Assembly (NCBI GenBank): GCA_937896275.1
Contig: CALBMW010001027.1
Span: 1 to 9,710 of the forward strand
Reading direction: 5' to 3'
DNA: 9,710 bases
DNA from: an uncultured Myxococcales bacterium
Lineage (GTDB): Bacteria; Myxococcota_A; Bradymonadia; UBA7976; UBA1532
Positions 1 to 5,799 of this stretch are shown piece by piece (the stretch's first letter is position 1; each line of letters begins with the position of its first letter). The position numbers and the translations under genes were made by a program. The notes below the pieces were generated by a model, which saw nothing but the letters and a program-made list of their open reading frames with translations, made no database searches and was not told where the DNA came from.

Positions 1-1495
1 CTCGCCCACCGGCGATCCCCACGTGGGCACGGCCTACGTCGCCCTCTTCAACTACTGCTTCGCCAAGAAGAACGGCGGCCAGTTCATCCTGCGCATCGAG
101 GACACGGACCGCGCCCGCAGCACGGCCGAGTCCGAGCAGACGATCCTCGACGCCCTGCGCTGGACGGGCCTCACGTGGGACGAGGGCCCCGACGTCGGCG
201 GCCCGCACGGCCCCTACCGCCAGAGCGAACGCAGCGAAATCTACAAGCAGCACGCCGACTTGCTGCTCGAGAAGGGCGAGGCCTTCCGCTGCTTTTGCAC
301 CACCGAGCGGCTCGCCGATCTGCGGCGCCAGCAGATGGCAGGCGGCGGCGGCGCCCTGGGCTATGACGGGCACTGCCTGCACAAAGGCCCCACCGAGGTC
401 GCCCGCCGCGCGGCCGCCGGCGAACCCCACGTGGTGCGCCTGAAGGTCCCGCGCGACGGCGTCTGCGTCATCGAGGACGTGCTGCGCGGCCCCATCGAGA
501 TCGCCTGGGCCGAGGTCGACTTGCAGGTGCTGATGAAGTCGGACGGCATGCCGACCTACCACCTGGCCAACGTCGTCGACGATCACCTGATGCGCATCAC
601 CCACGTGCTGCGCGGCGAGGAGTGGATCAGCTCGGCCCCCAAGCACCTTCGGCTCTACGAGGCCTTCGGCTGGCAGCCCCCGGTCCTGTGCCACCTGCCG
701 CTCCTGCGAAACCCCGACAAGAGCAAGCTGAGCAAGCGCAAGAACCCGACGAGCATCCTGTACTACGAGCGCATGGGTTATCTGCCCGAGGCGCTGCTCA
801 ACTACCTGGGGCGCATGGCCTTCTCGATGCCCGACGCGGCCGAGAAGTTCACCCTCGAGGCGATGGTCGAGGCCTTCGACCTGGCGCGCGTCTCGCCCGG
901 CGGGCCGGTCTTCGACGTCGTGAAGCTCGACTGGCTCAACGGCCGCTGGATCCGCGAGGATCTCGACGACGCCGGCTTCGTCGATCGCGTGAAGCGCTGG
1001 GCGTTCAACGAGGCCTACCTGGGCCGCGTGGTGCCGCTGGTGCGCGAGCGCGTCGAGCGCCTCAGCCAGCTCAACGGCCTGGCCGGCTTCTTCCTCGACG
1101 GGCTCATCGACCTGAAGCCCGAGGATCTGGCGGTCAAGAAGCTCGAGCCGGACGACGTGCGCCGCATCTTCACTTGGACGCTCTGGCGCCTGGACGGCAT
1201 GCCGCGCTGGACCGACGCCGATCTGGACGCCACCCTGCGCGCGACCGCCGACATGCTGGGCCTGAAGCTGCGCGACTACCTGGCGCCCTTCTTCGTGGCG
1301 CTGACCGGCAAGCCTTCGTCCACGCCGCTGTTTCAGTCGATGGAGGTCTTGGGTCGCGACCTGACCCGCGCCCGGATCAAGCACGCGCTCGACGTGCTCG
1401 GCGCGCTCAGCAAGAAGGCCGAGGCGCGGGAGCGCAAGGCCTACGACGAGGCGGTGGCGGTGGCCGCGGCCGAGGCGACGCCCGCGGAGTCGTGA
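1..1495 (+). CDS. gltX: Glutamyl-tRNA synthetase (5' end outside window)
   Basis: Class I aminoacyl-tRNA synthetase that charges tRNA with glutamate in the cytoplasm. The reading frame is open from base 2, and the first visible residues, SPTGDPHVGTAY, are the ATP-binding HIGH-type motif (HVGT at 20-31). The real start is therefore a few codons left of the window, and the GTG at 23 is the Val of this motif, not a start. The second ATP motif, KLSKR, is at 725-739, followed by KNPTSILYYERMGYLPEALLNYLG, typical of the family (related to the Pseudomonas-type sequence). A zinc-binding knuckle is visible as CFC (290-298) and CLH (374-382). The C-terminal half is the alpha-helical anticodon-binding region, and the visible length of about 497 residues is normal. 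The stop, TGA at 1493-1495, is 16 bp from the convergent carboxyltransferase stop. Whether the enzyme also charges tRNA-Gln cannot be told from the sequence. Confidence 0.97.
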   Translation, partial: SPTGDPHVGTAYVALFNYCFAKKNGGQFILRIEDTDRARSTAESEQTILDALRWTGLTWDEGPDVGGPHGPYRQSERSEIYKQHADLLLEKGEAFRCFCTTERLADLRRQQMAGGGGALGYDGHCLHKGPTEVARRAAAGEPHVVRLKVPRDGVCVIEDVLRGPIEIAWAEVDLQVLMKSDGMPTYHLANVVDDHLMRITHVLRGEEWISSAPKHLRLYEAFGWQPPVLCHLPLLRNPDKSKLSKRKNPTSILYYERMGYLPEALLNYLGRMAFSMPDAAEKFTLEAMVEAFDLARVSPGGPVFDVVKLDWLNGRWIREDLDDAGFVDRVKRWAFNEAYLGRVVPLVRERVERLSQLNGLAGFFLDGLIDLKPEDLAVKKLEPDDVRRIFTWTLWRLDGMPRWTDADLDATLRATADMLGLKLRDYLAPFFVALTGKPSSTPLFQSMEVLGRDLTRARIKHALDVLGALSKKAEARERKAYDEAVAVAAAEATPAES

Positions 1496-1511
1496 AGCGG
1501 GCGCCGTCAGA

Positions 1512-3065
1512 TCAGAGCGGGATGTTCCCGTGCTTCTTGGGCGGGTTGGTGTCGACCTTGTCCTGCAGCATGTCGAGGCTGCGAATCAGCCGGAGCCGGG
1601 TGTCGCGCGGGTGGATGATCGCGTCGATGTAGCCCAACTCCGCAGCCCGGAAGGGGTTGGCGAAGGTGTCCCGGTAGTCGTCGACCAACGCCGCCCGCGT
1701 GGCCTCGACGTCCTTCGCCTGGGCCAGCGTCCGCCGATGGATGATGTTCACCGCCCCGTCCGGCCCCATCACGGCGATCTCGGCGGTCGGGTAGGCGAAG
1801 TTCACGTCGGCCCGGATGTGCTTGCTCGCCATCACGTCGTAGGCCCCGCCGTAGGCCTTGCGGGTGATGAGCGTCACCTTGGGCACGGTCGCCTCGGCGA
1901 AGGCGTAGAGCAGCTTCGCGCCGTGCTTGATGATGCCGTTCCACTCCTGATCGGTCCCCGGCAGGAAGCCCGGCACGTCCACCAGCGTCACGAGCGGAAT
2001 GTTGAAGGCGTCGCAGAAACGCACGAAGCGCGCCGCCTTCACGCTCGCGCCGATGTCGAGGCAGCCCGCCAGCACCATCGGCTGGTTGGCCACGACGCCC
2101 ACGCTTCGCCCACCGAGCCGCGCGAAGCCGATCACCATGTTCATGGCGTAGTCGGGCTGGATCTCGAAGAAGTAGTGGTCGTCGGCCACCGCCTCGATGA
2201 CCTGCTTGATGTCGTAGGGCTTGTTGGGGTTGTCGGGCACCAGCGTGTCAAGCTCGGGCGCGAGCCGGTCGTGCGGATCGTCGGTGGCCACGAAGGGCGC
2301 GCCGCACGCGTTGCTCGACGGCATGAAGGACAGCATCTCGCGCACCATCTCGAGGCACGCCAGCTCGTCGGGCGCGGTGAGGTGGGACACCCCGCTCTTG
2401 GTGGCGTGGGTGTGGGCTCCGCCCAGGTCCTCTTGCGTGACCTCCTCGTGCGTCACCGACCGGATTACGTCCGGCCCGGTGATGAACATGTAGCTGGTGC
2501 CCTCGACCATCAGCGTGAAGTCGGTGATGGCCGGGCTGTAGACCGCGCCGCCCGCGCAGGGCCCCATGATGGCCGAGATCTGGGGCACCCGCCCCGACGC
2601 CAGCGTGTTGCGCAGGAAGATGTCGGCGTAGCCCGCCAGCGACTCGACGCCCTCCTGGATGCGCGCGCCGCCCGAGTCGTTGAGGCCGATGATCGGCGCG
2701 CCGACCTGCATCGCCTTGTCCATGATCTTGCAGATCTTCTCGGCGTAGGCGCCGGACAGCGAGCCGCCGAAGACCGTGAAGTCCTGCGCGAAGACGAAGA
2801 TCCGCCGCCCCTCGACGGTGCCGTGGCCGGTGACCACGCCGTCGCCCGGGAAGCGCTGCTTCTCCATGCCGAAGTGCGTGCAGCGGTGGGTCTTGAGCTG
2901 ATCGAACTCCTCGAAGCTGCCCGGATCCAGCAGCGCGTCGATGCGCTCCCGCGCCGTCAGCTTGCCCTGCGCGTGCTGCCGCTCGATGCGCGCAAGGCCG
3001 CCGCCCTCTCTGGCGCGCTGCTCGAGCGCGGCGAGTCGGTCATCGATGATCTGCCGTCGGGTCAC
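1512..3065 (-). CDS. pccB: Acyl-CoA carboxylase carboxyltransferase subunit, propionyl-CoA carboxylase beta type
   Basis: Carboxyltransferase (crotonase fold, two domains) that moves CO2 from carboxybiotin to an acyl-CoA, most likely propionyl-CoA to give methylmalonyl-CoA. The 517 residues match the family's usual length. The N-domain has LNDSGGARIQEGV (about 128-140) and the oxyanion-hole region AGGAVYSPA (171-179). The C-domain has AYGGAYDVMASKH (404-416), and the protein ends in the typical HGNIPL. Asp410 in GGAYD sits where propionyl-CoA carboxylases have Asp and acetyl-CoA-specific relatives often have Ile (family knowledge), so propionyl-CoA is favoured. The start is a GTG at 3065-3063, supported by GGAG 7 nt upstream, inside the end of glgA; its GTGA overlaps the glgA stop by 4 bp. 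No biotin carboxylase or biotin carrier gene is in the window, so the partner subunit must be elsewhere. Confidence 0.93.
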   Translation of the reverse strand: MTRRQIIDDRLAALEQRAREGGGLARIERQHAQGKLTARERIDALLDPGSFEEFDQLKTHRCTHFGMEKQRFPGDGVVTGHGTVEGRRIFVFAQDFTVFGGSLSGAYAEKICKIMDKAMQVGAPIIGLNDSGGARIQEGVESLAGYADIFLRNTLASGRVPQISAIMGPCAGGAVYSPAITDFTLMVEGTSYMFITGPDVIRSVTHEEVTQEDLGGAHTHATKSGVSHLTAPDELACLEMVREMLSFMPSSNACGAPFVATDDPHDRLAPELDTLVPDNPNKPYDIKQVIEAVADDHYFFEIQPDYAMNMVIGFARLGGRSVGVVANQPMVLAGCLDIGASVKAARFVRFCDAFNIPLVTLVDVPGFLPGTDQEWNGIIKHGAKLLYAFAEATVPKVTLITRKAYGGAYDVMASKHIRADVNFAYPTAEIAVMGPDGAVNIIHRRTLAQAKDVEATRAALVDDYRDTFANPFRAAELGYIDAIIHPRDTRLRLIRSLDMLQDKVDTNPPKKHGNIPL

Positions 3066-4447
3066 CGTCGAGCTCCGTTCATCAGCGCTTCGTAGAGCGT
3101 GGCGTAGGCGGCCGTCGGCCCGCGCCAGGACCAGTCGCCCGCCATCGACCGCGCCCGCAGCGCGGCGTAGCCCGGGGCGTCGTCGAAGAGGGCCATCGCC
3201 CGCCGAAGCACCTGCTCGAGGTCGCTGACGGTCGGATCGAAGAAGGTCAGCCCGGTCTCACCCTCGAGCACCGTGTCGGCCAGCCCGCCGGTCAGCCGCA
3301 CCACGGGCACCGCGCCGTAGCGCATGGCCATGAGCTGAGCCATGCCGCAGGGTTCGAACCGGCTGGGCACCACCACGAAGTCGGCGCCGCCGTAGATGCG
3401 GCGTGCCAGGGCCGGGTCGAAGCGAGGCACCAGCGCCACCCCTCGCGGGTGCAGGTCGGCGGCCGCCTGCAGGGGCCCGATGACCGCCGGCTCGCCGTCC
3501 AGCATCAGCGCGAAGCGGGCGCCGGCGCGCACCAGCGGCCCGAAGAGCGGGGCCAGCAGATCCAGCCCCTTCTGGGGCGTCGCGCGCGAAACCACGCCGA
3601 ACAACACCCCCTCGTCGAGGCCCAACTCGGCCCGCAGCGCCGCGCCGCAGGTCGCCCGCCCCTCGAGCCGATCCGCGCCGAAGGCCGCGGGGAGCGCCGG
3701 ATCGGTGATCGGGTTCCAGTCGTCGTGGTCCAGCCCGTTCAGGACCCCGCTCAACCGGGTGCGGCGGTGCCGCAGGACGCCCGAGAGCCCGGCGCCCCCG
3801 GGCTCGTGCTGGATCTCGAGCGCGTAGCGGGGGCTCACCGTCGTGAGCCGGTCGGCCAGCACCAGCCCCGCCTTCAGCAGGTTGATGCGCCCGTGGTACT
3901 CGACGCCCTCGAAGGTGCGCAGCGGCCCCGGGATGCCCAGCCGATCCGCCCAGTGGAACTCGCACACCCCCTGATAGGCCAGGTTGTGGATCGTGAGCAC
4001 CGTCGGCCGCGCGCCCCCCAGGTACATGGCGGTGAGCGCGGCCTGCCAATCGTGCAGGTGGAACAGGTCGTACTGGCCGCTCAGGTGCGCGACCACGCGG
4101 CAGAAGACCGCGAAACGCAAGGGGTTGTCGGCGTAGCCGTGGCCCGGTGGGCCATAGGCGTGGGGGCGGTCGAAGAGCTGCGGCAGGTCGACGAAGAGGT
4201 GGGTGCCGTCGGGCGTGGCCCAGAAGCGACCATGCCAGGTCTCACCGTCGAGCCGGATCTCGGGCGTGGGCGCGCCGCGCACCAGCCCGGCGCGATCGAC
4301 GAAGCGGTAGAGCGGCGTGATGAGGGTCGCGTCGAGGCCCGATGCGCGCTGCGCGCGGGGCAGGGCCGCGGTGACCAGCCCCAGGCCGCCGGTGGCGCTG
4401 TAGGGTGAGACCTCGCTGGCGACGTGCAGCACGCGGCGACCGCTCAA
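3062..4447 (-). CDS. glgA: Glycogen synthase, GT5 family (ADP-glucose type), with altered KTGGL motif
   Basis: Retaining GT-B glycosyltransferase expected to extend alpha-1,4-glucan from a nucleotide-glucose in the cytoplasm. It has 461 residues, close to the usual 470-480. Visible family motifs: HVASEVSPYSATGGLG at the N-terminus (8-23), HDWQAALTAMYLGG (132-145), LTIHNLAYQG (151-160), NGLDHDDWNP (237-246), SRATPQKGLDL (287-297, holding the Arg and Lys that bind the sugar nucleotide), PSRFEPCGMAQL (361-372, Glu365 as catalytic-type Glu) and VVRLTGGLADTV (382-393). Two deviations stand out: the Lys of the N-terminal KTGGL motif is Ala18, and the usual GxGD/E before the second half reads LDGEP (316-320). 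The start is uncertain. TTG at 4447 gives the full ORF, and GTG at 4432 would give VLHVASE; neither has a strong Shine-Dalgarno. The 3' end overlaps the carboxyltransferase start by 4 bp. Confidence 0.9.
   Translation of the reverse strand: MSGRRVLHVASEVSPYSATGGLGLVTAALPRAQRASGLDATLITPLYRFVDRAGLVRGAPTPEIRLDGETWHGRFWATPDGTHLFVDLPQLFDRPHAYGPPGHGYADNPLRFAVFCRVVAHLSGQYDLFHLHDWQAALTAMYLGGARPTVLTIHNLAYQGVCEFHWADRLGIPGPLRTFEGVEYHGRINLLKAGLVLADRLTTVSPRYALEIQHEPGGAGLSGVLRHRRTRLSGVLNGLDHDDWNPITDPALPAAFGADRLEGRATCGAALRAELGLDEGVLFGVVSRATPQKGLDLLAPLFGPLVRAGARFALMLDGEPAVIGPLQAAADLHPRGVALVPRFDPALARRIYGGADFVVVPSRFEPCGMAQLMAMRYGAVPVVRLTGGLADTVLEGETGLTFFDPTVSDLEQVLRRAMALFDDAPGYAALRARSMAGDWSWRGPTAAYATLYEALMNGARR
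3073..3076 (-). promoter_or_regulatory. Ribosome-binding site of the carboxyltransferase gene
   Basis: GGAG on the minus strand, 7 nt before the GTG start at 3065 and wholly inside the last codons of glgA. It fixes the GTG start and, with the 4-bp stop/start overlap, points to translational coupling. Confidence 0.6.
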
Positions 4448-4510
4448 CGGTGAGCCTGGGGCGTGCGCCGCGCGGGTCGATGCGGGCCGGTCGGAGCCTG
4501 GGTGGGCGGG

Positions 4511-4544
4511 AGCATGCGGCCCTCGGGGTTCGAAGGCGCATGCT
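4511..4544. promoter_or_regulatory. Inverted repeat in glgA upstream region (possible operator)
   Basis: AGCATGCG (4511-4518) and CGCATGCT (4537-4544) are perfect 8-bp inverted arms separated by 18 bp. Each arm contains the palindrome GCATGC, with centres 26 bp apart. The dyad lies about 64 nt upstream of the glgA start, where a regulator might bind. No regulator is identifiable, and chance occurrence in GC-rich DNA is possible. Confidence 0.3.
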
Positions 4545-4570
4545 TAGCGCGAAACGGCCAAAGGGTAAAC

Positions 4571-4606
4571 CCCGGCCGAGGAAGGCGCGCGGATGGCTCG
4601 GCCTGG
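4571..4606 (-). terminator. Possible terminator hairpin after the LPP20-like lipoprotein operon
   Basis: GGCCGAG (4574-4580) pairs perfectly with CTCGGCC (4597-4603) around a 16-nt loop, and the stem can extend outwards past one mismatch. It starts about 16 nt beyond the TAG stop of the minus-strand lipoprotein gene. The following minus-strand sequence has only short T runs (GGGGTTTACCCTTT), so intrinsic termination would be weak. Confidence 0.33.
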
Positions 4607-4619
4607 GGGCGCGGGGGCG

Positions 4620-5207
4620 CTACTGCGAGTCGGCGGCGGCGCGGCGCGCGGACTCGGCGTCGAGCTCGTCGAAGGCCTTCCGGGCGTTGGCGCGGATAAT
4701 CTCCTTGCTGCGGGCGCCGAGGCGGTCGAGGCGCTCGAGCTGACCCTCGAAGGCGTCGGGATCGAGGCGCGCGAGGCTGTACTGCGTCTTCTGCTCGAGG
4801 TCGAAGAAGCGGTCGACGATCTCGACGCCGGCCAACTCCATCTCGGTGAACACCTTGGTGGCCTCTTGCCGGTGGGCCTCGGCGGCCTCCTTGCTGCCGT
4901 CGTTGGTGCTGCCCTCGTAGTTCTTGACTAGGTTGAGCACGCGGCTCGTGAAGATCTTGGCCAGCTCGGCGCGGGCCTGAGCGTCGGCGGTGCTGCGCCG
5001 AAGGCCGACCGAGCTGATGTTGCTCGCCACCCCGACGCCGTAGAAGGCCTTGTCCTTGAAAGCGCTTCCGCCCGCGTCGACCCACTTGGGGCGGTCGTCG
5101 TGGCTGCCTTCGCCCTTGATCTGGTCGCCACCGCAGGCGACGGTCATGCCGCCGGCGGCGAGGGCGAAGAGCAGGGCGGGAACGATGCGCAGGGTCCGTG
5201 TGAACAT
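4620..5207 (-). CDS. LPP20-like family lipoprotein
   Basis: Predicted exported protein of 195 residues. The N-terminus is signal-like (MFTRTLRIVPALLFALAAGG) and runs into MTVAC-GG, with Cys25 as the likely lipidated residue. The lipobox is imperfect, with Thr at -3 instead of Leu/Val/Ile. The mature part has the LPP20-type pattern PKWVDAGGSAFKDKAFYGVG (40-59), then a helix in which residues such as STADAQARAELAKI (72-85) follow. The C-terminal third is helical and charged. The ATG at 5207-5205 was chosen over the upstream in-frame start at 5258 because AGGAG lies 9 nt before it and it begins the signal peptide. It lies 19 bp downstream of the small lipoprotein gene on the same strand, so the two are probably one operon. 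LPP20 relatives are envelope lipoproteins of mostly unknown biochemical role; some, such as FlgP, serve flagella. No enzymatic function is suggested. Confidence 0.8.
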   Translation of the reverse strand: MFTRTLRIVPALLFALAAGGMTVACGGDQIKGEGSHDDRPKWVDAGGSAFKDKAFYGVGVASNISSVGLRRSTADAQARAELAKIFTSRVLNLVKNYEGSTNDGSKEAAEAHRQEATKVFTEMELAGVEIVDRFFDLEQKTQYSLARLDPDAFEGQLERLDRLGARSKEIIRANARKAFDELDAESARRAAADSQ

Positions 5208-5216
5208 GGTCGGCAA

Positions 5217-5221
5217 CTCCT
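5217..5221 (-). promoter_or_regulatory. Ribosome-binding site deciding the LPP20-like start
   Basis: AGGAG on the minus strand, 9 nt before the ATG at 5207. It lies between the stop of the small lipoprotein gene and this start, and rules against the longer reading frame beginning at 5258. Confidence 0.65.
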
Positions 5222-5226
5222 GGTGG

Positions 5227-5400
5227 CTACTGGTCTTCACGGTGTTTCTGAGATTCACGGTCCAGGTCGCGGTCTGCGTCGTCGGCGTTGCGCCGGATGC
5301 TGTCCTTGTCGACGCCTGGATCGGCTCCGCCGCAGGCGGTGAGGCCCAGCGTGACGCCCGCGCCGAGGACCGCGACGAGAATGATCGAGAGGACTCTCAC
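5227..5400 (-). CDS. Small lipoprotein, 57 aa
   Basis: Short hypothetical lipoprotein. It starts at GTG 5400-5398, preceded at 6 nt by a near-perfect AGGAGG. The product opens with a hydrophobic signal segment (VRVLSIILVAVLGAGVTLG) and a canonical LTAC lipobox, with Cys23 the predicted lipidated residue. Only about 35 mature residues follow (ACGGADPGVDKDSIRR, then a highly charged tail rich in Asp, Arg and Glu), which look disordered and unlike any family I recognise. The reading frame stays open upstream through the repeat array, but that extension lacks a signal peptide and is an artefact of repeat length divisible by three. It is the first gene of a probable two-gene unit with the LPP20-like lipoprotein. 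Confidence 0.75.
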   Translation of the reverse strand: MRVLSIILVAVLGAGVTLGLTACGGADPGVDKDSIRRNADDADRDLDRESQKHREDQ

Positions 5401-5406
5401 GCTTGG

Positions 5407-5412
5407 CCTCCT
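5407..5412 (-). promoter_or_regulatory. Strong ribosome-binding site of the small lipoprotein
   Basis: AGGAGG on the minus strand, 6 nt before the GTG start at 5400. It is the strongest Shine-Dalgarno in the window and lies only 10 nt from the edge of the 18-bp repeat array. Confidence 0.8.
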
Positions 5413-5422
5413 ACCGAAAATG

Positions 5423-5512
5423 GCCGACTGCAAGTTGCCGGCCGACTGCAAGGTGCCGGCCGACTGCAAGGTGCCGGCCGACTGCAAGTTGCCGGCCGAC
5501 TGCAAGTTGCCG
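5423..5512. repeat. Five tandem copies of an 18-bp repeat (minisatellite)
   Basis: Five head-to-tail units of GCCGACTGCAAG(T/G)TGCCG at 5423-5440, 5441-5458, 5459-5476, 5477-5494 and 5495-5512. They differ only at unit position 13, in the order T, G, G, T, T, and the next bases (GCCGGATT) begin a sixth unit that breaks off after four bases. The near-identity indicates recent expansion by slippage or recombination. The array lies 10 nt upstream of the minus-strand Shine-Dalgarno, so it is in the leader or promoter of the small lipoprotein operon. Confidence 0.95.
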
Positions 5513-5696
5513 GCCGGATTCGCGCCGCGGGCCGACCGCGAGGTGCAGACTCACACCCTGCGACGGGCGAAAGCCGCGGCCACCGACGCGGTGCAACGGT
5601 GCGTATTCGGGGCCGCGACGAGAAGTCTGCAGCGGCGCACCGAACGAGCACCGTGAATGTTCAGCCCTTGCCATCGTAGCCCGCAGCGGCCCTTTC

Positions 5697-5723
5697 GGCG
5701 CAATGGTCGAAAACCGTTGCGCC
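5697..5723. promoter_or_regulatory. 10-bp inverted repeat with 7-nt loop
   Basis: GGCGCAATGG (5697-5706) and CCGTTGCGCC (5714-5723) are complementary apart from one T/G position that would be a wobble pair in RNA; the loop is TCGAAAA. There is no T-run on either side, so it is less like a terminator than an operator dyad or a leader hairpin. It lies about 76 bp before the + strand lipoprotein start. Confidence 0.4.
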
Positions 5724-5799
5724 CACTCTACGCCGATCCGGGCGATGATGCAGCCCAGCGTCAGGATGTCCCGATGTCGAAAGCCCCACGGTGAGCCCC

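Larger units (their letters stand above)
5401..5799. other. 399-bp intergenic region between divergent lipoprotein genes
   Basis: This region must hold the promoters for the minus-strand small lipoprotein operon and the plus-strand lipoprotein. It contains the small-lipoprotein Shine-Dalgarno, the 18-bp tandem array (5423-5512) and the 10-bp hairpin (5697-5723). The open frames crossing it on both strands have no recognisable protein family. No convincing sigma-70 -35/-10 pair could be picked out by eye. From about 5520 to 5690 I see nothing beyond GC-rich non-coding sequence. Confidence 0.6.

Noticed and set aside
1530..3095. Long + strand frame opposite the carboxyltransferase
   Set aside because: It is an antisense shadow of a well-supported gene in GC-rich DNA; the His/Arg/Val-rich product has no domain.
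4541..4568. Possible sigma-70 promoter for glgA (TTTACC, 17 nt, TAAGCA on the minus strand)
   Set aside because: The -10 element matches the consensus at only two positions, so it is not reported as a feature.
5401..5505. Longer N-terminus for the small lipoprotein, beginning in the repeats (LQSAGN units)
   Set aside because: It would bury the signal peptide and lipobox, while the GTG at 5400 has a near-perfect Shine-Dalgarno.
5288..5656. Open frame on the + strand through the 18-bp repeats, giving an ADCKLP-type repeat protein
   Set aside because: The repeat length is a multiple of three with no stop, so several frames stay open. The N-terminal part is the antisense of the small lipoprotein, and there is no Shine-Dalgarno site or recognisable domain.
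5774..5794. Six-codon mini-ORF (MSKAPR) just before the + strand lipoprotein
   Set aside because: Too short to support, no ribosome-binding site, and no repeated-residue or attenuation pattern.
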